11,456 bases of DNA from Planctomycetota bacterium. GTDB taxonomy: Bacteria > Planctomycetota > Phycisphaerae > WQYP01. The first letter of the stretch is position 1; every line of letters starts with the position of its first letter. A model generated the notes under the pieces. The model was not told the origin of the DNA and did no database searches. It saw nothing but the letters and a program-made list of their open reading frames with translations. The stretch is from positions 1 through 11,456 of the forward strand of contig JAJZCT010000046.1 of the NCBI GenBank assembly GCA_021828925.1, written 5' to 3'. Below are positions 1 to 6,346 of this stretch, piece after piece. A program made the position numbers and the translations under genes.

Positions 1-269
1 GCTCTGTCACGCCTATAAATTAGGATTGACGGAGGGCCAGGGGGTTGTGGGCGCGAAGCGAGGAGGAAAGTGTATGGGAACATACATTGACGACGAGCGC
101 CAAAGCTCACGGCCTCCTGGCCCCCGCCCTGCGGGGTTGGCCGCAAACGCCCCATCTGCGGCGTCGCAGCAGCTCAAGGGGTCTACAGACCCGGTTTTCG
201 CCGCTGCTTCTTGCATCTGGAGCCTTTGCGGCCAATCAATCCTAATTTGTAGGCGTGGCAGAGCACTAG
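1..269 (+). mobile_element. MITE-like structured repeat element with terminal inverted repeats (copy 1)
   Basis: Seen directly: bases 1-29 and 236-264 are inverted repeats matching at 27 of 29 positions. The right side ends in GCACTAG; the left end probably runs just off the window. Inside are two further arms. Arm A pairs 34-52 with 105-123 and encloses a TGTATG-GGAA-CATACA hairpin (71-86). Arm B pairs 137-147 with 225-235 (11 bp, perfect) and is capped by GGGTC-TACA-GACCC (179-192). A diverged half copy sits at 2944-3030. No transposase is encoded. Inference: a non-autonomous element mobilised in trans; the CTAG end would fit TA-targeting (IS630/Tc1-like) insertion, but no target duplication can be confirmed because the left flank is missing. 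It supplies the first part of the reading frame of the gene that follows. Confidence 0.72.
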
Positions 270-1558
270 CCGCAGTTGCAATTCTGGCAGCCGCGATGAT
301 TCCATGGTCTGTCGCCTCCTGCCTGCACGCTAAAAGCGCCAGCCCGGCAATTTCCCCAGCGATACCTGAAAAAGTTTCGGCCATGCTGGCGCAAGGATTG
401 AAAGATTTATCCTCTGAACGTTATGCGGAACGGCAACATGCCACGAAAATTATTCAAACCGCTCTGGGTTTGCAGTTGCAGGCTATCATCAACGCCGGCG
501 GCCCGGAACAGGCGACACGGTTGATAAAACTGCTGAATTTTAACATCAATCTGGATCGTTGGACCATGGCGGTGATCAAATTGCCGCAGGAACAACGCAT
601 GGCCATGTTCAACTGGGGCGTTAGACCCGCGGTGCTGCCGCTGGTGGGAGCAGCTTTTGCGCGGCACGCGGACATCCGTGCGTCAGCAGCAGCCGGCTTG
701 GCAAAAATTCCGGGCAGGAACAGCAATTGGATATTGGATCGTTTACTGCGTGATCAACGGCGTGTGGTGTATCTTTCAACCATGGCGGCCCTGTGGAGCC
801 GCAAGCCATCACAGAAAATGGTGCGGATTGTCTTCCACCGGGCGGTGGGCAATATGACCATGTACAGCGGGGCCACCACGCGGCAGGTGGTGCGCTTTAA
901 TGGTCAGAACATTTACATTATGCACTTTGTCAATTATTGGCAGCAGGCGCAGGATGGGCAATATGCGGCCCAATTATTGCAGCATTGGCACCCCCATCAC
1001 TTGAAATCAATGTTGGTGAACTTTACGGAGAAAATGGCGCGGCAATCCGGAGCCGATGATATTCTTCAGAACCCCAGCATGTTGCAGGGGCGCAATTTCA
1101 TTGAACTGTTTTCACAATATAAGCCGCTGCTGGCGGCGCCGTATCTGCTTAATTTAATTTGCCGACCGCAGACCAATCAGATTAATTTTGTATTTAACGG
1201 CCAAAGCGTACATTGGGATAATCGCACCATTCCGCTGTATCTGCTGGTGTTACTCTCCGGCCATAAACCGCAGCATTATCATTTTTTCAAATCCGCCCTG
1301 TACGGAGGAAGCTGGCTGTTTAACACGCAGGTGCAGGAAGAAACAACCATCAAGGCGATGCTGAAATTCTGGAAACAACGCGGTGTGATACCGACACCCC
1401 CAGTTCAACCCGGCGCCGCCAAACCCGCTGTCGGCCCGCCGATCCCCGGGCCGTTTCCGCGTATGGTTGTCCCCCCCATGGCTGTACCCGCGGTCGGCAA
1501 CGCACCGGTGTTGATTAAGCACCTGCCCGCGAAAACACCATCGCCCGCAGCCAAATAA
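74..1558 (+). CDS. Exported HEAT-like repeat protein of unknown function, N-terminus supplied by repeat element
   Basis: I do not recognise a named family. The chosen ATG at 74 follows AGGAGG (61-66) by 7 bases, but it lies inside the repeat element; the frame is open from the window edge through the element. The first ~65 residues are therefore element-encoded and unlike a normal N-terminus. Around residues 61-82 comes an arginine pair and a hydrophobic run (LAAVAILAAAMIPWSVA) followed by VASC, a plausible signal peptide or weak lipobox. The mature part begins with a SERYAERQHATKII-type helix pair of the sort common in planctomycete exported proteins, continues as alpha-helical HEAT-like sequence, has an Asn/Gln/Tyr-rich middle, and ends in a ~60-residue Pro/Ala-rich tail (IPGPFP, PVQPG). 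The true start could be further downstream, e.g. ATG 296, which lacks a ribosome site. It converges on the next gene with a 4-bp gap. The coding call is firm; start and function are not. Confidence 0.7.
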   Translation: MGTYIDDERQSSRPPGPRPAGLAANAPSAASQQLKGSTDPVFAAASCIWSLCGQSILICRRGRALAAVAILAAAMIPWSVASCLHAKSASPAISPAIPEKVSAMLAQGLKDLSSERYAERQHATKIIQTALGLQLQAIINAGGPEQATRLIKLLNFNINLDRWTMAVIKLPQEQRMAMFNWGVRPAVLPLVGAAFARHADIRASAAAGLAKIPGRNSNWILDRLLRDQRRVVYLSTMAALWSRKPSQKMVRIVFHRAVGNMTMYSGATTRQVVRFNGQNIYIMHFVNYWQQAQDGQYAAQLLQHWHPHHLKSMLVNFTEKMARQSGADDILQNPSMLQGRNFIELFSQYKPLLAAPYLLNLICRPQTNQINFVFNGQSVHWDNRTIPLYLLVLLSGHKPQHYHFFKSALYGGSWLFNTQVQEETTIKAMLKFWKQRGVIPTPPVQPGAAKPAVGPPIPGPFPRMVVPPMAVPAVGNAPVLIKHLPAKTPSPAAK

Positions 1559-1562
1559 GGCC

Positions 1563-2929
1563 TCAGGATGTCATTTCAGCATTTCCGGTTACTGAATCAA
1601 GGGAAACCGCGGTGCTCAATGCCGCTGATTTACGGTGCATGCGGGCCAGCATGGCACGAGTAATCAAAACCGCGGCTGTACCGAGAGCCAATCCGCAAAT
1701 TAATCCGCCAAGGAACATTGGCCCCAGATAGGTGGAAAAATACCCTGCCATGAAAGTTGCTGATGTTCCATAAATTCCGGAGACAGTAGCTTGCCGTGCA
1801 ACATCAAATAGCCGGTTTGAATGTTTATAAATATTAAAATCGGGATCAACGGCGGAAGGGATATCTGCGTGGCCAGAAGCGTTGCGGGAATATTGACATG
1901 CAGGCGGCGAGCGGTGTAGATGGCCAGCAGCGTTTGAATTCCATAAAGCGGCAGTACGGCTATAAGCACGCCGACGCCCACGGCCGTAGCCAGCATGGCG
2001 TCGGCCAAGGCATCACACTGCGCCAATCCAAGTTGCCACTTCCAGAATCGCCAGTTCGACCAATTCCGCCAGGAGACATTCTGGCTATAAAGTGAAGTAT
2101 GGCACTTGCGGCACGGCATGGGATTGATAATGCGCCAGGTAGTCAGCATAACATTCAACCGCACGCCGCGAATGGTGTCGCGCACGGGTCGGAAATGGGT
2201 AATACGGTTGTCCGCTGTAAAGTAAATACAAGTAATAGGCGCTGACCGCACCTTCAAGCCTGCCCAGGCGTGGCGAACAAGCGTTTCGGTTTCAAAATCA
2301 AATCGCCGGAACAGGTGTGTCAACGTCAGAGTGTGCCGCAGGGGATAAATCCTTAACCCGCACTGCGTATCGGGTACATCTTGTCCGGTTTGCAAAAGCA
2401 TCCAGAAGCGGGACATATCCCGTCCGCGTTTGCTGCGGGCGGGGACATCGGCAAAATCCATCTGCCGATCTCCGATGATTAAATCATCGGGAAATAGTTG
2501 GCCCATCCGCATGAGTCGAAAAATATCAGTTACCCGATGTTGCCCATCAGAGTCAATGGTAATCGCGTGGGTGCAACCGGCGTCCCGCGCGGCGGCAAAC
2601 CCGGTTAATAGCGCGGCTCCCTTCCCACGATTGCGCCGATGATGCAAAATCCGCAGGGCGCCATTGGGCCCAGCGGGATACTGTAATTCCAGCTTCCGCA
2701 ACACATCCGCGGTGCAATCGGTACTGCCGTCATTAACGACAAAAACCGTCGCTTCCGGAAGTTTTTCCAGCACCTCGTCAATGACTTTTGCCAGCGTTCC
2801 GCCGTGGTTGTACACGGGAATTATAACGCTGTACACAATCTCCGACTGCGTTGCCGCCGGCATTGCGGCCGTTTCATCGCTGATCGCCGCCGCGATCCGG
2901 GGCGCATGAGTTAAGTCCATATCTGTCAT
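1563..2929 (-). pseudogene. GT2 glycosyltransferase fused to DUF2062 membrane domain, frameshifted near the 3' end
   Basis: Reading from 2929, residues ~31-240 form a family 2 glycosyltransferase of the dolichol-phosphate-mannose-synthase type: SVIIPVYNHGGT, NDGSTD (66-71), the nucleotide-sugar/metal motif DSDGQH (126-131) and DTQCGLRIYP (187-196). A short linker with PCRKC (272-276) leads into DUF2062 (~290 onward), with GVGVLIAVLPLYGIQTLLA and a second hydrophobic stretch. The first frame stops at 1700 after unrelated residues. The expected last DUF2062 helix (YLGPMFLGGLICGLALGTAA) is instead in another frame, 1751-1563, overlapping by 52 bases. The switch falls near a run of five A's on the plus strand (1736-1740); one extra base there would give a single protein of about 454 residues. 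The likely role is sugar transfer from a nucleotide sugar to a membrane lipid or envelope carrier. It may be a real mutation or a homopolymer sequencing error. No strong ribosome site precedes 2929; ATG 2920 is an alternative. Confidence 0.85.
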
Positions 2930-2943
2930 AGCTGCCCATTATT

Positions 2944-3030
2944 TCTGTAAACCCATTGAGCCGCTGCGACGCCGCGGATGGCCCGTTTGCGGCCAATCAA
3001 TCCCACCTTGCAGGCTTGACAGAGCACTAG
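2944..3030 (+). repeat. Right-half copy of the left-edge element (copy 2)
   Basis: Bases 2986-3030 match 225-269 at 39 of 45 positions, including the identical terminal CAGAGCACTAG. Bases 2944-2996, read in reverse complement, match 137-189 at 47 of 53 positions. This copy therefore begins at the apex of arm B and runs to the right end; the left terminal repeat and arm A are absent upstream. Flanks after CTAG differ between copies (CCGCAG versus ATTGGA), so this is a dispersed element and not a duplication of the neighbourhood. It lies between the start of the GT2 gene and phoU. Confidence 0.8.
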
Positions 3031-3145
3031 ATTGGATAACATCTTGTTTCGCATAGTCACGACCCTTTGCGGAACCACCATCCGCAGCATGAAATTTCCT
3101 GGCGCCGAGAATCTATTATACCCACATCCCCAAAACAGCGCCAGG

Positions 3146-3172
3146 TGCGAAAATTATCATGCGAAAATTATC
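3146..3172 (+). repeat. Tandem 13-bp direct repeat upstream of phoU
   Basis: The unit TGCGAAAATTATC occurs twice exactly (3146-3158 and 3160-3172), separated by one A, giving a 14-bp period. It ends about 30 bases before a TATACT box and 78 bases before the chosen phoU start. Such spacing would suit a regulator-binding site, but the unit does not match the classic Pho-box half-site CTGTCAT, so any role is inference. Confidence 0.5.
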
Positions 3173-3201
3173 TGCTGTTCGCTCCGTGGTACGTACTGGG
3201 T

Positions 3202-3207
3202 TATACT
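3202..3207 (+). promoter_or_regulatory. Putative -10 box for phoU
   Basis: TATACT lies 43 bases before the preferred GTG start, giving a predicted leader of roughly 35-40 bases. No good -35 hexamer is visible at 16-18 bases spacing (TTCGCT at 3178 is the nearest), so this is a composition-plus-position call only. Confidence 0.35.
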
Positions 3208-3250
3208 TAAATTAAGTTTGTCGGTCTAAGCGTTGTCTGTGGAGCGGTCC

Positions 3251-3901
3251 GTGTCGATTCAGTTTGTTGAAGCCCTGGAACTTCTGCATCATCGTTGTGT
3301 GGATATGGCTGCATTGGTTCAAGGAGCCGTTGAACAAGTGACGCAAGCGGTGATTCATTGTCGGCCCGATATCGTCCAGGGCGTGCGCGACACTGAGGAG
3401 CAAATTGACGCCGAGGAAGTCAAAATTGAACGCGCCGCCATCAACATGCTCTCGGAACATCAGCCCACCGCGTCTGATCTCCGCACGGTTTTTGCCATCG
3501 TAAAAATTAACAGCGATCTGGAGCGCATCGGCGATTGCGCCTACAACATCGCGCAGATGGTTCAGTCGTTCTCCGCGACGGTCTCGGAAATTCCCCATGA
3601 ATTAAAAACCATGGCTGAATCCACGCTCAAGCAGGTGGATGATACAACCAAATGTCTGGGGTTAAGCGATCCGGCTTTAGCCTCCGAAGTCTGCCGCGGC
3701 GATGATGTTATTGATGCGCTCTACCATCAGATTTATCAGGACTTGCAGGCCGGCATGGTGGCCGATACACAGAATGTACCGGCCGATCTGGCGATGATTA
3801 TGATTGCGAAAAACTTTGAGCGCATCGCTGATCATTGCACCAACATCGCCGAAGAAGTGGTATTCCTCGTGCGCGGGCAAATTATCCGCCACGTCCATTA
3901 A
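3251..3901 (+). CDS. phoU: PhoU phosphate-uptake regulator
   Basis: PhoU is a cytoplasmic helical protein that damps signalling from the PstSCAB transporter to the PhoR kinase when phosphate is plentiful. The protein (216 residues from this start) has the expected two three-helix halves, each with the metal-cluster signature E-x3-D-x3-N: ERIGDCAYN (E91, D95, N99) and ERIADHCTN (E190, D194, N198). The N-terminal helix ELLHHRCVDMAALVQGAVEQ is also typical. I prefer GTG 3251 because GGAG (3241-3244) stands 6 bases upstream and PhoU proteins begin close to this helix; the in-frame TTG at 3233 would add six residues and has no ribosome site. No pst, phoR or phoB gene is in the window, so this copy is an orphan here. 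The family call is secure; regulation of the gene is not known. Confidence 0.95.
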   Translation: MSIQFVEALELLHHRCVDMAALVQGAVEQVTQAVIHCRPDIVQGVRDTEEQIDAEEVKIERAAINMLSEHQPTASDLRTVFAIVKINSDLERIGDCAYNIAQMVQSFSATVSEIPHELKTMAESTLKQVDDTTKCLGLSDPALASEVCRGDDVIDALYHQIYQDLQAGMVADTQNVPADLAMIMIAKNFERIADHCTNIAEEVVFLVRGQIIRHVH

Positions 3902-3952
3902 GGAACGGGTCCCAAATAACATCCCCAAAACCCGATACCGCCCCTCACATAG

Positions 3953-3971
3953 CCGCCGGCTTTGCCGGCGG
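3953..3971 (+). terminator. GC-rich hairpin after phoU
   Basis: CCGCCGGC-TTT-GCCGGCGG is a perfect 8-bp stem with a 3-base loop, 51 bases after the phoU stop and in the convergent gap before the Fur-family gene. There is no following T tract, so it may end transcription only weakly or in both directions, or be a repeat-type hairpin. Confidence 0.4.
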
Positions 3972-4033
3972 TGGCGTATTGGGTTGCGGCGTAAGCTGGG
4001 AAATTATTCTGATACCGTTCCTGATTTGTTACG

Positions 4034-4474
4034 TCAATGAACCCGTGGTGGATTGCCTGCCGGCCTTCCAAGAATCTGGAACCGGTGGGCCACGGAGGTA
4101 AACCCCATTTCTCTGGCAATGCGATCTCTTAGAGCTGCGATTTCCGGACTGGAAAAGGGAATAATTTTTCCGGTTTGTACATCCACCAGATGGTCGTGGC
4201 CGCGTTGCGTTCCGACAAAATCATAATAGCTTTGTTTTCCGGCACCGAAGAAAATCTGATTCACCAGCAGGCATTCCACTAAATGTTTAAGTGTGCGGTA
4301 CACCGTGGCCTTGCTGACGCGGTGTTGCTGCCGCCGCAGTGCCAGCAGCAATTCCTCAGCCTCAAACGGGCGATCAAAGCTCTCAATAACTTCCAGCACC
4401 ACACGCCGCTCTTCGGTGTATTTTTGCCGATGGTCATGGAGAAATTTCTTGAAAAGTTCCTGTGCCTGTTCCAT
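4034..4474 (-). CDS. Fur-family metal-dependent transcriptional regulator without structural CxxC
   Basis: This is a DNA-binding repressor of the ferric uptake regulator family. From ATG 4474 it is 146 residues: an N-terminal winged helix (YTEERRVVLEVIE, recognition helix VSKATVYRTL at 53-62), then the dimerisation/metal domain with HDH (93-95), an FSSPEIAALRDRIAREMGF helix and H130 in HRFQILG. Both CxxC pairs that bind structural zinc in many Fur and Zur proteins are missing; VDVQTGK stands where CxxCGK is usual. This resembles the cysteine-poor Fur/Mur form known from Alphaproteobacteria, so iron, manganese or another metal could be the signal; the sequence does not decide. An in-frame ATG at 4552 would add 26 residues that look non-homologous, and neither start has a strong ribosome site. 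It is divergent from the VWA gene and could control it or itself from the ~145-bp intergenic region. Confidence 0.9.
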   Translation of the reverse strand: MEQAQELFKKFLHDHRQKYTEERRVVLEVIESFDRPFEAEELLLALRRQQHRVSKATVYRTLKHLVECLLVNQIFFGAGKQSYYDFVGTQRGHDHLVDVQTGKIIPFSSPEIAALRDRIAREMGFTSVAHRFQILGRPAGNPPRVH

Positions 4475-4555
4475 ATCCAGGATTATCCATTCCAAAGACG
4501 CAATGGGCAAATGCGGATTTTCGGGAGACCTTTTCGCCCCGCCGATCCACATGGC

Positions 4556-4561
4556 TATAAT
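4556..4561 (+). promoter_or_regulatory. Putative -10 box for the VWA gene in the fur-VWA divergent region
   Basis: A consensus TATAAT lies about 58 bases before the preferred start of the rightward VWA gene. No convincing -35 is seen at 16-18 bases upstream. The box lies where a Fur-like protein could act on both divergent genes, but I see no clear Fur-box palindrome. Confidence 0.35.
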
Positions 4562-4618
4562 GCGGTATCAGCCTGTCCGATTTAGACCACAGGCTCAATG
4601 ATAGCAGGATGCTGTGCC

Positions 4619-5761
4619 ATGCTTTTTAATTATGGTGAATTTGACGGTTCGGAGTTTCCCACTCCCGAGAGCCTTTTTGCCACGGATAGTATTTTTGATT
4701 TTATTCTCTCTTATGGCGACCAGGCCCTTGAAGCCCTGGCCAAACTGCAACCGGCGGATTCGGATATTCTTGAACAATTGATAAAGGATGGTCTGCTGGA
4801 AAAAGCAGCGGGAAAATTCCGCCTTACGCCGCGTGCCATCAACGCCATGCAACGAAAAGCCTTAATGGAAATTTTTGCCCATCTGCCCCGCGGCAGCCGC
4901 GACGGTCATCCCACCACCAACGCCGGTGCCGGTGCCGACCGCCTGGAGGGCACACGCAAATATCAGTTTGGTGACCCCATCAGTGAACTGGATATGTTGC
5001 AATCCCTGCGTAATGCCATGGCCCGCTCGGTCACCGCCGGCAACTCGCCCGGCCTGCCGATTCAATTTAACGAGCATGATCTGGAATTGCATCTCCTGGA
5101 AGGTTCCACCGCCTGCGCCCTGTGCATCCTTATTGATATGTCCGGCAGTATGATACGCTACGGTCGATTTTTGGCGGCCAAAAAAGTTGCCATGGCGCTG
5201 ACCGCTCTGGTTCGCCGGTGCTTTCCCCAGGATACCGTTGATATTGTCGGATTTTACAGTACCGCCGCCGTTGTTTCCGAACTGCAACTTCCTCTGCTGA
5301 TGCCTAAAGCCGTCTCCACCCATGAGTATGAAATTGAAGTCCATATTCCGCTTTCGCAGGCGCAAAAAACGCATCAGCATTTTACGAATCTGCAATTGGG
5401 GATGCAGATGGGAAGACGAATACTTAATTCCCGATCCGCTGAACAAAAGCAGATGTTCATCATTACCGATGGTCAGCCCACAGCGCACGTGGATGGTGAT
5501 ATGCTGCACCTGCTGTACCCGCCGAGACGGGAAACGGCGGTGGCGACCTTGCGTGAGGCGCTGACCTGCAGCCGGGCGGGTATTCGCGTGGCGAGTTTTG
5601 CCCTCATTGAAGATTACTGGGATATGCAATGGGTGGAGTTTATCGATCAACTCACGCGCCTGTGCCGGGGGGTGGCGTTCTATTGCACCGGCGATAACCT
5701 TGCGGGGTGTGTGATGGAAAGTTATTTAAGCGGTAAAAAAAGTAAAACGTTTATTGCGTGA
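4619..5761 (+). CDS. VWA-domain protein with intact MIDAS (COG4867-like)
   Basis: The C-terminal half is a von Willebrand factor A domain with a complete metal-ion-dependent adhesion site: DMSGSM (DxSxS; D173, S175, S177 from this start), the threonine in HFTNLQLG (T256) and ITDGQPTAH (D284). The N-terminal half carries NYGEFDGSEF, a helical LKDGLL/RLTPRAINAMQ segment and RKYQFGDPISELD, as I remember for the cytosolic COG4867 VWA family. Such proteins often work with a MoxR-type AAA+ ATPase that remodels a target, but no ATPase gene is present here. There is no signal peptide, so it is probably cytoplasmic. I prefer ATG 4619, with AGGA nine bases upstream and family-like MLFNYGEFDG; ATG 4598 would add seven residues (MIAGCCA). 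It ends 15 bp from the convergent zincin gene. The domain is certain, the biological role unknown. Confidence 0.88.
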   Translation: MLFNYGEFDGSEFPTPESLFATDSIFDFILSYGDQALEALAKLQPADSDILEQLIKDGLLEKAAGKFRLTPRAINAMQRKALMEIFAHLPRGSRDGHPTTNAGAGADRLEGTRKYQFGDPISELDMLQSLRNAMARSVTAGNSPGLPIQFNEHDLELHLLEGSTACALCILIDMSGSMIRYGRFLAAKKVAMALTALVRRCFPQDTVDIVGFYSTAAVVSELQLPLLMPKAVSTHEYEIEVHIPLSQAQKTHQHFTNLQLGMQMGRRILNSRSAEQKQMFIITDGQPTAHVDGDMLHLLYPPRRETAVATLREALTCSRAGIRVASFALIEDYWDMQWVEFIDQLTRLCRGVAFYCTGDNLAGCVMESYLSGKKSKTFIA

Positions 5762-5776
5762 TCAACTCCGCGGGGC

Positions 5777-6346
5777 TTATCCGGACCAAGTTTGAAATTG
5801 CTCCAATACCGGTGGTAAAACCTTCAGGCCCCGCTTTTTCGCCAGGCGAACATAATGGTACATGCTGCGCCGATAATGCCGCTCCACCCGCCGATCGACG
5901 GAAATACCGCGTTTGCGCATCTGTTCGAACGCCCATTGCCAGACATGGTATTCCTCCAGGCAGCGTGGGCGAAATTTTTTGAATCCCACTGCGTGATGCC
6001 CCACCTCATGCATGAAAATGCACGCACTGACTGCGGATCGCGGACGCGGGGCCGAGATCATCCGACGGACATCACCGTTGTTGTAATGCAGTTCATACGC
6101 CACGCCGCTCATGCTGGAACGCCATTTACGAATTGAAATGCCGTACTGAGATTTCATCTCCTGCACCAACTGGTCGTAAAATCGGTGATGTTCACGAAAT
6201 GGCACGTCCACCAGTGATCGGTACGCAAGTGTTTTACCGCGCGGGGTAATTTTTCCGGAGACCGCCGGTTTAACTGCCTCCCGCGGCTTATTTTTAATGC
6301 GTGGTTTCTTCAAAAATGCAAATAGATCCAGTTGCCTCTCGGCCAT
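5777..6346 (-). CDS. Small HEVGH zincin-type metalloprotease-like protein with QLDLF clamp-binding-like motif
   Basis: The 189-residue protein has HEVGHH at 113-118, the HExxH zinc site of zincin proteases, followed by RCLEEYHVWQWAFEQM where E131/E132 or H134 could be the third ligand. Upstream is a strand-like YELHYNNGDVRRMISAP, as in minimal zincins of the SprT, ImmA and WLM type. I cannot assign it to one of these. The extreme N-terminus, MAERQLDLFAFLKK, contains QLDLF (residues 5-9), a match to the QL(S/D)LF consensus by which bacterial proteins bind the beta sliding clamp. A basic, Pro-rich linker (residues 13-45) and a very basic C-terminus (RRVERHYRRSMYHYVRLAKKRG) would suit nucleic-acid contact. 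ATG 6346 has AGGA eight bases upstream. No signal peptide or membrane segment is visible. The coding call is strong; protease activity and clamp binding are inference. Confidence 0.85.
   Translation of the reverse strand: MAERQLDLFAFLKKPRIKNKPREAVKPAVSGKITPRGKTLAYRSLVDVPFREHHRFYDQLVQEMKSQYGISIRKWRSSMSGVAYELHYNNGDVRRMISAPRPRSAVSACIFMHEVGHHAVGFKKFRPRCLEEYHVWQWAFEQMRKRGISVDRRVERHYRRSMYHYVRLAKKRGLKVLPPVLEQFQTWSG

Noticed and set aside
13..384. 123-codon minus-strand frame across the left element and the start of the HEAT-like gene
   Set aside because: It is antisense to both, its sequence simply mirrors the palindromic element, and no ribosome site or recognisable domain is seen.
1420..1470. Shared IPGPFP motif in the HEAT-like protein and in the beta-propeller linker (around 9790-9815)
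   Set aside because: Both lie in Pro/Ala/Gly-rich disordered tails or linkers, where short coincidences are expected.
1730..1752. Programmed -1 frameshift site in the GT2-DUF2062 gene
   Set aside because: The T5 run, read in the zero frame as GGT ATT TTT CCA, does not form the canonical X-XXY-YYZ heptamer, and no obvious downstream pseudoknot was seen; an indel is simpler.
3065..3088. Short hairpin TGCGGA/TCCGCA after the second element copy
   Set aside because: A 6-bp stem with a 7- to 8-base loop and no T tract is too weak to call a terminator or a third element copy.
3146..3172. Classical Pho box
   Set aside because: Units are 13 bp at a 14-bp period and do not resemble CTGTCAT half-sites with 11-bp spacing.
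3032..3229. 65-codon plus-strand frame upstream of phoU
   Set aside because: It covers the element edge, the direct repeat and the putative promoter; composition is not protein-like and no ribosome site precedes it.
4862..5650. 262-codon minus-strand frame inside the VWA gene
   Set aside because: The plus-strand frame has a full MIDAS and family motifs; the antisense frame is Gly/His/Gln-rich without any domain, a typical shadow.
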